DNA of 64,000 nt, from the NCBI RefSeq assembly GCF_001887355.1, contig NZ_MPIN01000009.1, forward strand, positions 434,001 through 498,000, in the 5' to 3' direction. How positions within the stretch are numbered: the first letter of the stretch is position 1; every line of letters begins with the position of its first letter. This DNA is from Cystobacter ferrugineus (GTDB lineage: Bacteria > Myxococcota > Myxococcia > Myxococcales > Myxococcaceae). The notes under the pieces are model-generated. The model worked only from the letters and a program-made list of their open reading frames with translations, ran no database searches and was not told the DNA's origin. The position numbers and the translations under genes were made by a program. Positions 41,250 to 50,460 of the stretch are shown piece by piece.

Positions 41250-42143
41250 TCACGAGGAGGGCGACGCGCCCAGGTAGTCGAGCGGATCCACCGGCTTGCC
41301 ATCCACACGCACCTCGAAGTGAAGCTGGGGGCCGCTCGTCTTGCCCGACTCGCCCACCGTGGCGAGCACCTGCCCGCGGCGCACCTTCTGGCCGGTGCGC
41401 ACGCGCAAGTCGCGGTTGTGCGCGTAGAGCGTGATGAGGTGCGCGGAGTGCTGGACGATGACGATGAGGCCGTAGCCGCGCTGTTCCCCCGCGTACAGCA
41501 CCTCGCCCTCCTGGGCGGTCTTCACCGGGGTGCCCACGGGGACGGCCAGGTCGATGCCGTCATGGGGCTCGCGGCCCTTCTTGCCAAAGCGCGCGTAGAG
41601 GACACCCCGCAGGGGCCAATCCAGCGTGCCCTTCGTCTCCGGGACGGGCTTGGGGGCCTTCTGGGGCGGGGGCCGGCCCGCCGGGCGGCGCGACGGCGAC
41701 GAGACGATGGGCCCCCGGGACGACGTGGTGGGGCCGGACGTGGCGGGCGCGCGCGTGGGCGGCGGCGAGGACTCGGTGGCCACGGGAATGGGCCGGGGAG
41801 CGCCGGGAATCACCAGCTCCTGGCCCACGGCGAGCGTGCGCGGATCCTTGATGCCATTGGCCGCGGCCAACTGCTCCACGCTCAGTTGATGGTTGACGGC
41901 GATGCGGTAGAGCGTCTCGCCCGGGGCCACCGTGTGGGTGCGCGAGGAGGGCACGGGAGGCTCGGAGACGAGCTCCAGCTCCGGGTGGGGCTCATGCAGC
42001 TCGGCGAGTGCGATGGGAGGCGCGGCGGACGAAGGCTCGACGGGGGGACGCAGGGCGGAGGGCGCCACGGCACAGCCGGAGGCCGCCAGGAGCGCGAACA
42101 GCGCGAGCAGTGCCGGACTGGCCGCCGCGCCCCGCAACCTCAA
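41250..42143 (-). CDS. nlpD: NlpD-like LysM-M23 lipoprotein
   Basis: A 297-aa protein. Lipoprotein signal (LLAASGC, Cys about 24), LysM domain (about 68-113: HTVAPGETLYRIAVNHQLS), a Pro/Ser-rich linker, and a LytM/M23 domain (about 165-290). The first metal motif is HDGIDLAVP, but the HxH motif reads QLHFEV, so one ligand is lost. This fits NlpD and EnvC, whose LytM domains activate amidases and do not cut peptidoglycan. The start overlaps the surE stop by four bases (ATGA). The surE-nlpD adjacency is also found in E. coli. Role in cell separation is inferred. Confidence 0.88.
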   Translation of the reverse strand: MRLRGAAASPALLALFALLAASGCAVAPSALRPPVEPSSAAPPIALAELHEPHPELELVSEPPVPSSRTHTVAPGETLYRIAVNHQLSVEQLAAANGIKDPRTLAVGQELVIPGAPRPIPVATESSPPPTRAPATSGPTTSSRGPIVSSPSRRPAGRPPPQKAPKPVPETKGTLDWPLRGVLYARFGKKGREPHDGIDLAVPVGTPVKTAQEGEVLYAGEQRGYGLIVIVQHSAHLITLYAHNRDLRVRTGQKVRRGQVLATVGESGKTSGPQLHFEVRVDGKPVDPLDYLGASPSS

Positions 42144-42931
42144 TCCCCTCCCCTGCCCGCGCCCGGGAAGCCCTCGAGAGTCCAGCCCTCCAGCTCCTTC
42201 AGCGTGCGCGTCTCGGTGAGCTCGAAGTTGAGCGGCGTGACGGAGATGAGGCGCTCGTCGTGCACGGCGTTGCAGTCGCTGCCGGGCAGGTCCTCGTGCG
42301 CGTAGGTGCTGCCGCCGATCCAGTAGTACTTGCGGCCGCGGGGATCTTCCTTCTCCACCACGTCATAGCCGTACGAGTGGCGGCCCAGGTGGGTGATGGC
42401 GTAGCCCCGGGGCTCGCCCGAGGGCACGTTGACGCTCAGCAGCATCCGGGAGGGCAGTTGGGGCTGGGCGAGCGCCGCCGCCACCAGCGAGCGGGCGAAG
42501 CGCGCCGCGTGCTGGAAGTCGAACGGGGCGCGCGACACCAGGCTGAAGGCGATGGAGGGGATGCCCAGCAACGCCGCCTCGCGGGCGGCCGCCACGGTTC
42601 CCGAGTAGTTGACGTCGTCGGCCAGGTTGGCCCCGTGGTTGATGCCGGACACCATGATCTTCGGGCGATCATCCTTCAGGAGGTGATGGATCGCCAGATA
42701 AGCGCTGTCCGCGGGGGTGCCATCCACGGAGAACCAGCGCTCGCGGATCTGGGTGAGGCGCAGGGGGCGCCAGAGGGAGATGGCGTGCGAGGCCGCGCTC
42801 TGCTCGCGGTCGGGCGCCACCACCCACACCTCGCCCAGGGGACTGACCGCGTCCACCAGGGCCCTGAGCCCCTCGGAGAAGTAGCCGTCATCGTTACACA
42901 CCAGGATGCGGGGTTGCTGCGTGCCGGCCAC
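42140..42931 (-). CDS. surE: 5'/3'-nucleotidase SurE
   Basis: A 263-aa protein, the usual SurE length. Metal-binding N-terminus RILVCNDDGYFSEGL, then APDREQSAASHAISL, the DGTPADSAYLA segment and VSGINHGANLADDVNYSGTV, all diagnostic. SurE dephosphorylates nucleoside monophosphates in the cytoplasm and has survival functions in stationary phase. The start is GTG 42931, placed just before the family N-terminus with GGCGGAG upstream. It lies 32 bases after enolase and overlaps nlpD. Confidence 0.95.
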   Translation of the reverse strand: MAGTQQPRILVCNDDGYFSEGLRALVDAVSPLGEVWVVAPDREQSAASHAISLWRPLRLTQIRERWFSVDGTPADSAYLAIHHLLKDDRPKIMVSGINHGANLADDVNYSGTVAAAREAALLGIPSIAFSLVSRAPFDFQHAARFARSLVAAALAQPQLPSRMLLSVNVPSGEPRGYAITHLGRHSYGYDVVEKEDPRGRKYYWIGGSTYAHEDLPGSDCNAVHDERLISVTPLNFELTETRTLKELEGWTLEGFPGAGRGGD

Positions 42932-42963
42932 TTCTCCGCCTTTCTTCAGGTTGTCTGCCTGGC

Positions 42964-44304
<1,341 letters not shown>

Positions 44305-44344
44305 CTACACTTCGCGGACACTTCACCCCCACCCCCCGTCCACC

Positions 44345-45409
44345 ATGCCTCCGCGCCGCCCCACCGAGACCCCTCCCGACATCTACCCACGCCTGCGAGG
44401 CCGGGGCGCGCTCCTCGGACTCGCGGTCGGGGATGCGCTGGGCAGCACGTTGAAGGGCCGGCGGCTGGTCGCCCCGGCCTTCCCGCACCTGTCCGACGGA
44501 GTCCACCGGAACATGCGCGGGGGCGGCCCATTCTCCCTCAAGCCGGGACAGGTGGGCGAGAGTGGCCAGATGGCCTGCTGCCTGGCGGGGGGCATCCGGG
44601 AGTCCGGCGCCTACGACACGGAAGCCCAGATGCGCCGCTATCTGAAGTGGCGCCAGCACGCCGTGGGCATGGACGACTACACCCGGGAGGTGTTGACCGA
44701 GATGGCCGAGTCGACCCTGCCCAAGGCGAACGCCGCGCAGCGCCTGTGGCTGAAGGATGGGCGCAAGCGGGCGCTCAACGGCAGCCTGGCGCGCACCGCG
44801 CCCATCGGCGTGTTCTACTCCAAGGACGCCCAGACGCGTGCCCTGGCCTCGTTCGCCGACAGCATGCTCACGCACTTCGCTCCGAACTGTCTGCTCGCGT
44901 GCGCCACCCTCAATGCGTCCATCGCCCATGCGATCCACGCGGGGGAGAAGCTGACCAAGGAGGACCTGTTCAAGGCCACGCTGCGCGAGCTGGCCGTGAT
45001 GAGCGCGCAGCTCGGGCGCACCATCAACAGCTTCGTCAAGGAAGTCTCCACCGCCACCGCCGACGTCCGGGAGGACCTGTCGGTCTCCAACCAGAATGAT
45101 CCGCTGCTGTATTGGCCGGAGCTGCACATGCACCGCAAGCTGGACCATGTGCGCGTGGCGTTCCGCCTGGCCTACTGGGAGCTGTGGCACGCGCCCTCGT
45201 TCGAGGCGGCGCTGGTCGACGTCGTCAACCGGGGAGGAGACTCGGACGTGAATGGCGCCGTCACCGGAGCGCTGCTGGGTGCTTTCTACGGGGAAGAGGC
45301 CATTCCCGCGGCCTGGCGACAGGCCGTCCTGGAGGCACTCAACTTCCGGGCGGGGCCCTTGTGGAGCCTCTACCACCCGAAGGACATGGTGCTGCTCGTG
45401 CCGGGCTGA
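44345..45409 (+). CDS. ADP-ribosylglycohydrolase family protein
   Basis: A 354-aa protein. N-terminal GALLGLAVGDALGSTLKG and C-terminal NRGGDSDVNGAVTGALLGA are the two metal-binding signatures of DraG/ARH enzymes, which remove ADP-ribose from proteins. The usual D-T/S-D triad reads GGDSDVNG, so activity is expected. In many relatives the first motif is followed by T-D-D at about 60; here the corresponding segment reads GQVGESGQMAC, which departs from the consensus, so the metal site may be altered. No ADP-ribosyltransferase lies nearby. Confidence 0.88.
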   Translation: MPPRRPTETPPDIYPRLRGRGALLGLAVGDALGSTLKGRRLVAPAFPHLSDGVHRNMRGGGPFSLKPGQVGESGQMACCLAGGIRESGAYDTEAQMRRYLKWRQHAVGMDDYTREVLTEMAESTLPKANAAQRLWLKDGRKRALNGSLARTAPIGVFYSKDAQTRALASFADSMLTHFAPNCLLACATLNASIAHAIHAGEKLTKEDLFKATLRELAVMSAQLGRTINSFVKEVSTATADVREDLSVSNQNDPLLYWPELHMHRKLDHVRVAFRLAYWELWHAPSFEAALVDVVNRGGDSDVNGAVTGALLGAFYGEEAIPAAWRQAVLEALNFRAGPLWSLYHPKDMVLLVPG

Positions 45410-45440
45410 AGGGCCACCCGCGGGCCCCCCTCCTCGGAAC

Positions 45441-45620
45441 TCAGCCGAGCAGATCGATGATGACGACGCCGCGGGGCGGCTTCTCGTCATCCTCGGCATC
45501 CGAGCGGCGCCGGGGGCGCTCATCGGGCCGAGGCAGGGGGATTTCCAGCACGGGACGATCCCGGTCATCCCGGTTCCGTTCCCGGCGCTTGATTTCCTCG
45601 ATGATGAAGGCGTCGAGCAT
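45441..45620 (-). CDS. small conserved-looking acidic/basic protein, 59 aa
   Basis: Starts MLDAFIIEEIKRRERNR, with PVLEIPLPRP in the middle and GVVIIDLL at the end. A GAGGGAGAG run about ten bases upstream serves as ribosome site. The hydrophobic ends with a charged centre and the coding-like codon bias make it a real gene; I believe similar small proteins occur in other myxobacteria but cannot check that here. Tail-to-tail with the ADP-ribosylglycohydrolase gene. Function unknown. Confidence 0.65.
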   Translation of the reverse strand: MLDAFIIEEIKRRERNRDDRDRPVLEIPLPRPDERPRRRSDAEDDEKPPRGVVIIDLLG

Positions 45621-45985
45621 GGGTTCGGTCTCTCCCTCAGCCTACGTACCCTGGTGGACGCTCGTCACTCCATTGGGAGAGACCGCCGCCACGGGTGCTT
45701 CAAGTGCAAAGTAAGGGCCCCATTTACGATTGGAGGACTCCTGGGCTGGCAAGCCCGCTCGTCCGTCCTCCACCCGACAGCCGGGCCCGGTGGAACGTTC
45801 CTCGAACCGCGGGTCGTCCACCCGCGGACATTCAGAACGTGAGGTGGATTGTAATGAACTTGTACGGGCCCGCAAGCGATGCCTGGGGACCCGTTCCACT
45901 CTCCCTGGAATGCCAGGGTCGGCGGGAGGGGGCCTGAACTCCCGCTCGCTCCTTGGAGGAGCGAGGAGCGCACCGGGAAGAGGAC
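45621..45985. other. intergenic region of 365 bases
   Basis: No frame here has convincing start, ribosome site and codon bias. It contains two hairpin-like palindromes: CCCTGG AATG CCAGGG at about 45904-45918 and CTCGCTCC TTGGA GGAGCGAG at 45945-45965. It must hold the promoter of the 59-aa gene (minus strand) and the end of the SRPBCC gene. Confidence 0.6.
45945..45965 (-). terminator. hairpin 3' of the SRPBCC gene
   Basis: A perfect 8-bp stem with a five-base loop, 20 bases beyond the stop codon. No T-tract follows, so termination would be Rho-dependent or inefficient. Confidence 0.4.
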
Positions 45986-46411
45986 CTAGGTGGCCTCGGC
46001 GCGGCGCTTGAAGGACTCCAGCATCTTGGGCAGGGACGTCTCGGTGAGGGCGTTGACGATCGCCTTGGGGACGAGCGGCCCCAGGGCGAGTTCCACCGTG
46101 TAGGTGGCCTTGGTACCGCCCTGACCATCGGGCTCGAGCACCCAGCTTCCCTTGTTGTCCTTCATCACCTCGCCCTCGACGAAGGTCCAGGACATGCGCT
46201 TGGGGCGCTCCTCGGTGACGAGGATGGTGTAGCGGATGGTCTTGATGACATCCACCTCGTACTGGATCTTGACCGTGTTCTCCTTGCGCTCGAGGACGCG
46301 GATCTTCTTCACCTCCGAGAGGAACTCCGGGTACTTCTCGTACTGGGTGATGACGTCGAAGAGCTTCTCGGGGGGAGCGTTGATGACGATGGAGCGGGAG
46401 GCGCCAGCCAT
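45986..46411 (-). CDS. SRPBCC (START/COQ10-like) protein
   Basis: A 141-aa protein with the helix-grip fold pattern: ASRSIVINAPPEKLFDVITQ at the start, YEKYPEFLSEVKKIRVLE, a beta-rich centre and a long C-terminal helix ending LPKMLESFKRRAEA. It resembles the COQ10/RatA group, which bind hydrophobic ligands. It starts 52 bases after glpX on the same strand. Ligand unknown. Confidence 0.88.
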   Translation of the reverse strand: MAGASRSIVINAPPEKLFDVITQYEKYPEFLSEVKKIRVLERKENTVKIQYEVDVIKTIRYTILVTEERPKRMSWTFVEGEVMKDNKGSWVLEPDGQGGTKATYTVELALGPLVPKAIVNALTETSLPKMLESFKRRAEAT

Positions 46412-46463
46412 GATGTGTGTCTCCGAGGGGTGAAGAGGTTCTCTGCAGAGGTTGAGAGCTTGC

Positions 46464-47429
46464 CTAGAAGTTGTAGCCCGGCTTCTTGTCGAACTTGTGG
46501 CGGGACTGGATGAAGCGCACGGTGCCCGTCTTGCTGCGCATGACCACCGAGTGCGTCTCGCACCCACCGCCGAAGAAGCGCACACCGCGCAGGAAGTCGC
46601 CAGTGGTAACGCCCGTGGCGGCGAACATCACGTCGCCGCTGGCCAGCTCCTCGGCGGTGTAGATCTTGGAGATGTCGGTGATGCCCATGCGCGCGGCGCG
46701 GGCGACTTCCTCGGCGTTGCGTGGCACGAGCCGCCCCTGCATGTCGCCGCCCACCGAGCGCACGGCCGCGGCGGAGATGACGCCCTCGGGCGCGCCGCCC
46801 GTGCCCATGAGCACGTCCACGCCCGTGTCCTCGAAGCAGGTGGCGATGGCGCCCGCCACGTCCCCGTCATCGATGAGGCGGATGCGCGCGCCCGCGGCCC
46901 GCACCTCCTTGATGAGCTCCACGTGGCGCTCGCGCTCGAGGATGATGACGGTGAGGTCGGCCACGTAGACCTTCATGCGCTCGGCGATGGAGCGCAGGTT
47001 CTCCGTGGGGCTGCGGCGCAGATCGATGGCGCCCCGGGCGCGCGGCCCCACGGCGATCTTCTCCATGTACGTGTCCGGCGCGTTGAGCAGCTTGCCCTTG
47101 TCGGCCATGGCCACCACGGCGATGGCGCCCGGGCGGCCGTAGGCGCACAGGTTGGTGCCCTCGAGCGGATCCAACGCGATGTCCACGGAGGGATCATCCG
47201 CGTGGCGCCGGCCCACCTCCTCGCCGATGTAGAGCATGGGGGCCTCGTCGCGCTCGCCCTCGCCGATGACCACCGTGCCGTTGATCTGCAGGGCGTCGAA
47301 GGCGCGGCGCATGGCGTCCACGGCGGCCTGATCCGACTCGTTCTTGCCGCCGCGGCCCATCAGCCGCGCGGAGGCAATGGCCGCCATCTCGGTGACGCGC
47401 ACGACCTCCATGGCCAGGTTGCGATCCAT
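46464..47429 (-). CDS. glpX: class II fructose-1,6-bisphosphatase
   Basis: A 321-aa protein, typical length. Starts MDRNLAMEVVRVTEMAAIAS; metal site in GEGERDEAPMLYIGE and DPLEGTNLCAYGRPGA; then DGDVAGAIAT, GTGGAPEGVISAAA and the C-terminal TGVTTGDFLRGVRF, all GlpX signatures. It makes fructose-6-phosphate in gluconeogenesis. The start at 47429 has AGGAGGAA-like bases upstream (complement of TTCCTCCT). It follows the thioesterase gene by 43 bases and precedes the SRPBCC gene. Confidence 0.96.
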   Translation of the reverse strand: MDRNLAMEVVRVTEMAAIASARLMGRGGKNESDQAAVDAMRRAFDALQINGTVVIGEGERDEAPMLYIGEEVGRRHADDPSVDIALDPLEGTNLCAYGRPGAIAVVAMADKGKLLNAPDTYMEKIAVGPRARGAIDLRRSPTENLRSIAERMKVYVADLTVIILERERHVELIKEVRAAGARIRLIDDGDVAGAIATCFEDTGVDVLMGTGGAPEGVISAAAVRSVGGDMQGRLVPRNAEEVARAARMGITDISKIYTAEELASGDVMFAATGVTTGDFLRGVRFFGGGCETHSVVMRSKTGTVRFIQSRHKFDKKPGYNF

Positions 47430-47472
47430 TGTGGGTTCCTCCTGAGGAAACAGGGTGTGAAGAGGTGGAGAC

Positions 47473-47874
47473 TCAAACCGCCATTTGCAACAGCGCCACG
47501 AGCACGGGCGGCAAGCGCGTGGGCCTGCCGTCGCGGCCCACGCATGCATGGACGGTCTGTCCGGTGCACAGCAGGGTCTCGGGAGCCCCCTCGCGCCGGA
47601 CGTCATAATGGAAGGTCAGCGAGGCCCGCTTGAGCTCGCTCACCCGGACGTGCACCAGCAGCACGTCGTCATAGCGCGCGGGGGACTTGTAGGCGATGGA
47701 GGCTTCCACCACGGGCAGCATCAGTCCCTCGCGTTCCACATCCCGGTAGCTGCCACCCCGCGCGCGGAAGTACTCGCCCCGGGCGAACTCGAAGTAGCGG
47801 AAGTAATTGGCGTGATACACGACACCCATCTGGTCCGTGTCGCCGTAGATGACTCGGATTCGTGCCTCGACCAT
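47473..47874 (-). CDS. YbgC/4HBT-type acyl-CoA thioesterase
   Basis: A 133-aa hot-dog protein. The active-site motif is YGDTDQMGVVYHANYFRYFE with the catalytic Asp in GDTDQMG, and FARGEYFRARG follows. In E. coli, YbgC works beside the Tol-Pal system; here no tol genes lie nearby. Probably hydrolyses short or aromatic acyl-CoA. The ATG at 47874 directly precedes the family start. Confidence 0.93.
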   Translation of the reverse strand: MVEARIRVIYGDTDQMGVVYHANYFRYFEFARGEYFRARGGSYRDVEREGLMLPVVEASIAYKSPARYDDVLLVHVRVSELKRASLTFHYDVRREGAPETLLCTGQTVHACVGRDGRPTRLPPVLVALLQMAV

Positions 47875-47970
47875 GAGTCCCGCCGACCGTAACAAGGCAG
47901 TGTCCAACCGGGAAGCATGAGCCCCGGGAGTTGGTTGCTTCTGAGCACGAGGCGTGGAGGATGCGAGCCC

Positions 47971-49596
47971 ATGTTCCGCGCCCGCGCTCCCCTCCCCCTG
48001 CTGCTGTTGCTCCTGGCCCTGCCCGCCTGGGCCAGGCCTCCCCGGTTGACGCTCTTCATCACCGTGGACGCCATGGGCACGGATCTGCTGCTGCGCACCC
48101 GGCCCCGGCTCCAGGGGGGCATGGGCAAGCTGATCGACTCGGGGGCCTTCTACCCGTACGCGCGCTACGACTATGCCAAGCCGCGCACCGCGCCGGGCCA
48201 TACGACGCTCGCCACCGGCGCCAACCCGTGGCGCCACGGCATCGTGGACAACCGCGTCATCGATCGGGCCACGGGCAAGCCCGCGCGCGTCTTCCCGGAC
48301 GCGCAGCACCCGGTGCTGGAGGCACCGCTGTCCGAGGACGACGTGAGCCCGGCCAACATCCTGGCGGAGACGCTCGCGGACCGGCTGCGGCTGGCCACGA
48401 ACGAGCAGGGCAAGGCGGTGGCCCTGTCGGGCAAGGCGCGCTCGGCCATTCCGCTCGCGGGCCGGCTCGGGCAGGCGTACTGGTTCGACGAGACCGTGGG
48501 GAAGTTCGTCACGGGCACCTGGTACACGAAGGAGCTGCCCGGCTGGCTCAAGAACTTCAACGCGGCCAACCCGCCCTCCGCCTGGTTCGGCAAGACGTGG
48601 GAGCCGGTGCGGCCGCGCACCGAGTACCTGGGTGAGGATGATCGTCCCTACGAGGGGGAGTACTACGGGCTCGGGCGCGTCTTCCCCCACCCGCTCACCG
48701 GAGGGCTCACGGCGCCGGGACCCCAGTCCTACAGCGCCTTCGCCATTTCTCCCTTGTCGCTCGACCTGGTGGTGCGCGCCGCCGGGGCCGCCATCGCCGG
48801 CGAGGGGCTGGGCAAGGACGAGGTGCCGGACCTGCTCGCGGTGAGCTTCAGCGCCACGGATCGCGTCTACCACCAGTACGGCCCGAGCTCCTGGGAGATG
48901 CAGGACACGATGTTCCGCCTGGACAAGGCGGTGGGAGACCTGGTGGCGCTCGCCGAGCGCGCCGCGGGAGGCCGCGCGAACCTGCTGGTGGTGCTCTCGG
49001 CGGACCATGGCGGCGCGGCGGCACCCGAGCACTGGACGGCCCAGGGCATGGAAGCGCGGCGCGTGAGCCCGAAGGAGCTGTCCAAGGGATTGACCGAGGC
49101 GCTGCGTCAGCGGTTCGGCGGGGACGTGACGGCCACCGTCGAGGAGCTGGACGTGTACCTGGGAGGCAAGACGCTGGAGGGCGGCAAGGTGGACGGAGCG
49201 GCGGTGCGGCGCGCCGCGGCGGACTGGTTGGGGAAGCAGCCCGCCATCTCCCTGGCGGTGGCGAGCGATGATCTGCCCACGCTGCCGGACATGGCGGGGC
49301 TCGCGACGGCCCTGCGGCGCGGCTACTACCCGGGACGCAGCGGCGACGTGCTCTTCGTGGTGAAGCCCTTCCACGTCATGAGCGCGGATACCGTCGGCAG
49401 CAACCACGGTGCGCCCTATGCGTATGATCAACTGGTGCCCTTCGTGCTCGCGGGCAAGGGCGTGCGCCCGGGCACCTATACGCAGCAGATCAGCACCACC
49501 GACGTGGCGCCCACCGTGGCGGCGGCGCTGGAGATGAACCTCCCCGCGTCCGCCGAGGGACACCCCCGCTCGGAGGCCCTCGGAACCGGACGCTGA
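47971..49596 (+). CDS. secreted alkaline-phosphatase-superfamily protein (PafA-like)
   Basis: A 541-aa protein with a Sec signal peptide (about 1-22, LALPAWA). The N-terminal VDAMGTDLL gives the first metal Asp, and the nucleophile Thr lies in RTAPGHTTLATGA. The remaining ligands fit DRVYHQYGP (Asp and His), SADHGG (Asp, His) and NHGAPYAYDQL (His). This is the PafA/nucleotide-pyrophosphatase type of phosphomonoesterase, which cleaves phosphate from organic compounds outside the cell. The ATG at 47971 was chosen because GGAGG lies ten bases upstream and the signal peptide begins there. Confidence 0.92.
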   Translation: MFRARAPLPLLLLLLALPAWARPPRLTLFITVDAMGTDLLLRTRPRLQGGMGKLIDSGAFYPYARYDYAKPRTAPGHTTLATGANPWRHGIVDNRVIDRATGKPARVFPDAQHPVLEAPLSEDDVSPANILAETLADRLRLATNEQGKAVALSGKARSAIPLAGRLGQAYWFDETVGKFVTGTWYTKELPGWLKNFNAANPPSAWFGKTWEPVRPRTEYLGEDDRPYEGEYYGLGRVFPHPLTGGLTAPGPQSYSAFAISPLSLDLVVRAAGAAIAGEGLGKDEVPDLLAVSFSATDRVYHQYGPSSWEMQDTMFRLDKAVGDLVALAERAAGGRANLLVVLSADHGGAAAPEHWTAQGMEARRVSPKELSKGLTEALRQRFGGDVTATVEELDVYLGGKTLEGGKVDGAAVRRAAADWLGKQPAISLAVASDDLPTLPDMAGLATALRRGYYPGRSGDVLFVVKPFHVMSADTVGSNHGAPYAYDQLVPFVLAGKGVRPGTYTQQISTTDVAPTVAAALEMNLPASAEGHPRSEALGTGR

Positions 49597-49602
49597 GGCG
49601 GC

Positions 49603-50445
49603 TCACGAGGCCTGGAGGATCTCCAGGGACAGGTCCATGGCGCGCGCCGAGTGGGTGAGCGCCCCCATGGACACGAAGTCCACGCCGAGCTTCGCCAGCC
49701 GGGGCAGCCGCTCCAGGGTGATGCCTCCGGAGACCTCGAGGGGAATGCGGCCGGCCGTCAGCTCCACCGCGCGGCTGATCTGCGCGTCGTCCATGTTGTC
49801 GAGCATCACCACGTCGGCGCCCTCCTCGAGCGCCTCGGCGAGCTGCTCCAGGTTGGTGACCTCGATCTCGATCTTCACGAGCTGGGGGGCGTTGGCCCGG
49901 GCGCGGCGGAGCGCCTCGCGCACCGAGCCCCCCACGGCCGCGATGTGATTGTCCTTGATGAGGATGCCGTCGAAGAGGCCGAAGCGGTGGTTGAAGGCCC
50001 CGCCCGCCTTGACGGCCAGCTTGGACAGCGAGCGCATGCCCGGGGACGTCTTGCGCGTGTCGAGCACGCGCAGGCGGGTGCCCTTCACGGCGTCCATGAC
50101 CTGGCGGGCCATCGTGGCCATGCCCGAGGTGCGCTGGATGATGTTGAGGGCGGTGCGCTCGGCGGTGAGGAGCGAGCGCAACCGGCCATGGACCCGGGCC
50201 ACGAGCGCCCGATCCTGGACCTCCTGACCATCCGACGAGAGCAGCTCGATGCGGACCTCGGGGTCCACCCGCTGGAAGACGCGGGCGAAGGCGTCCAGTC
50301 CAGCGATGACGAGCCGCTCCTTGGCGATCAACTCGGCGGAGCCCAGGGACTCCGCCGGGACGAGCGCGAGGGTGGTGATGTCCCCCGCCGCCCCGAGGTC
50401 TTCCTCCAGGGCGAGCGAGATGAGGCGATCCAGGAAGGCATCCAT
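49603..50445 (-). CDS. nadC: nicotinate-nucleotide pyrophosphorylase (carboxylating)
   Basis: A 280-aa protein, full length. [12 protein letters not shown] at the start, [41 protein letters not shown] with the substrate-binding Arg/His, [11 protein letters not shown] and the C-terminal SGGITLERL and [13 protein letters not shown]. It converts quinolinate and PRPP into nicotinate mononucleotide in NAD synthesis. It lies 15 bases after valS and is tail-to-tail with the phosphatase gene. Confidence 0.96.
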   Translation of the reverse strand: MDAFLDRLISLALEEDLGAAGDITTLALVPAESLGSAELIAKERLVIAGLDAFARVFQRVDPEVRIELLSSDGQEVQDRALVARVHGRLRSLLTAERTALNIIQRTSGMATMARQVMDAVKGTRLRVLDTRKTSPGMRSLSKLAVKAGGAFNHRFGLFDGILIKDNHIAAVGGSVREALRRARANAPQLVKIEIEVTNLEQLAEALEEGADVVMLDNMDDAQISRAVELTAGRIPLEVSGGITLERLPRLAKLGVDFVSMGALTHSARAMDLSLEILQAS

Positions 50446-50460
50446 GTGCGTCGCGTCTCC

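Noticed and set aside
45695-45937. 80-codon frame between the 59-aa gene and the SRPBCC gene
   Set aside because: Composition is not coding-like and it overlaps the palindromes of the intergenic region.
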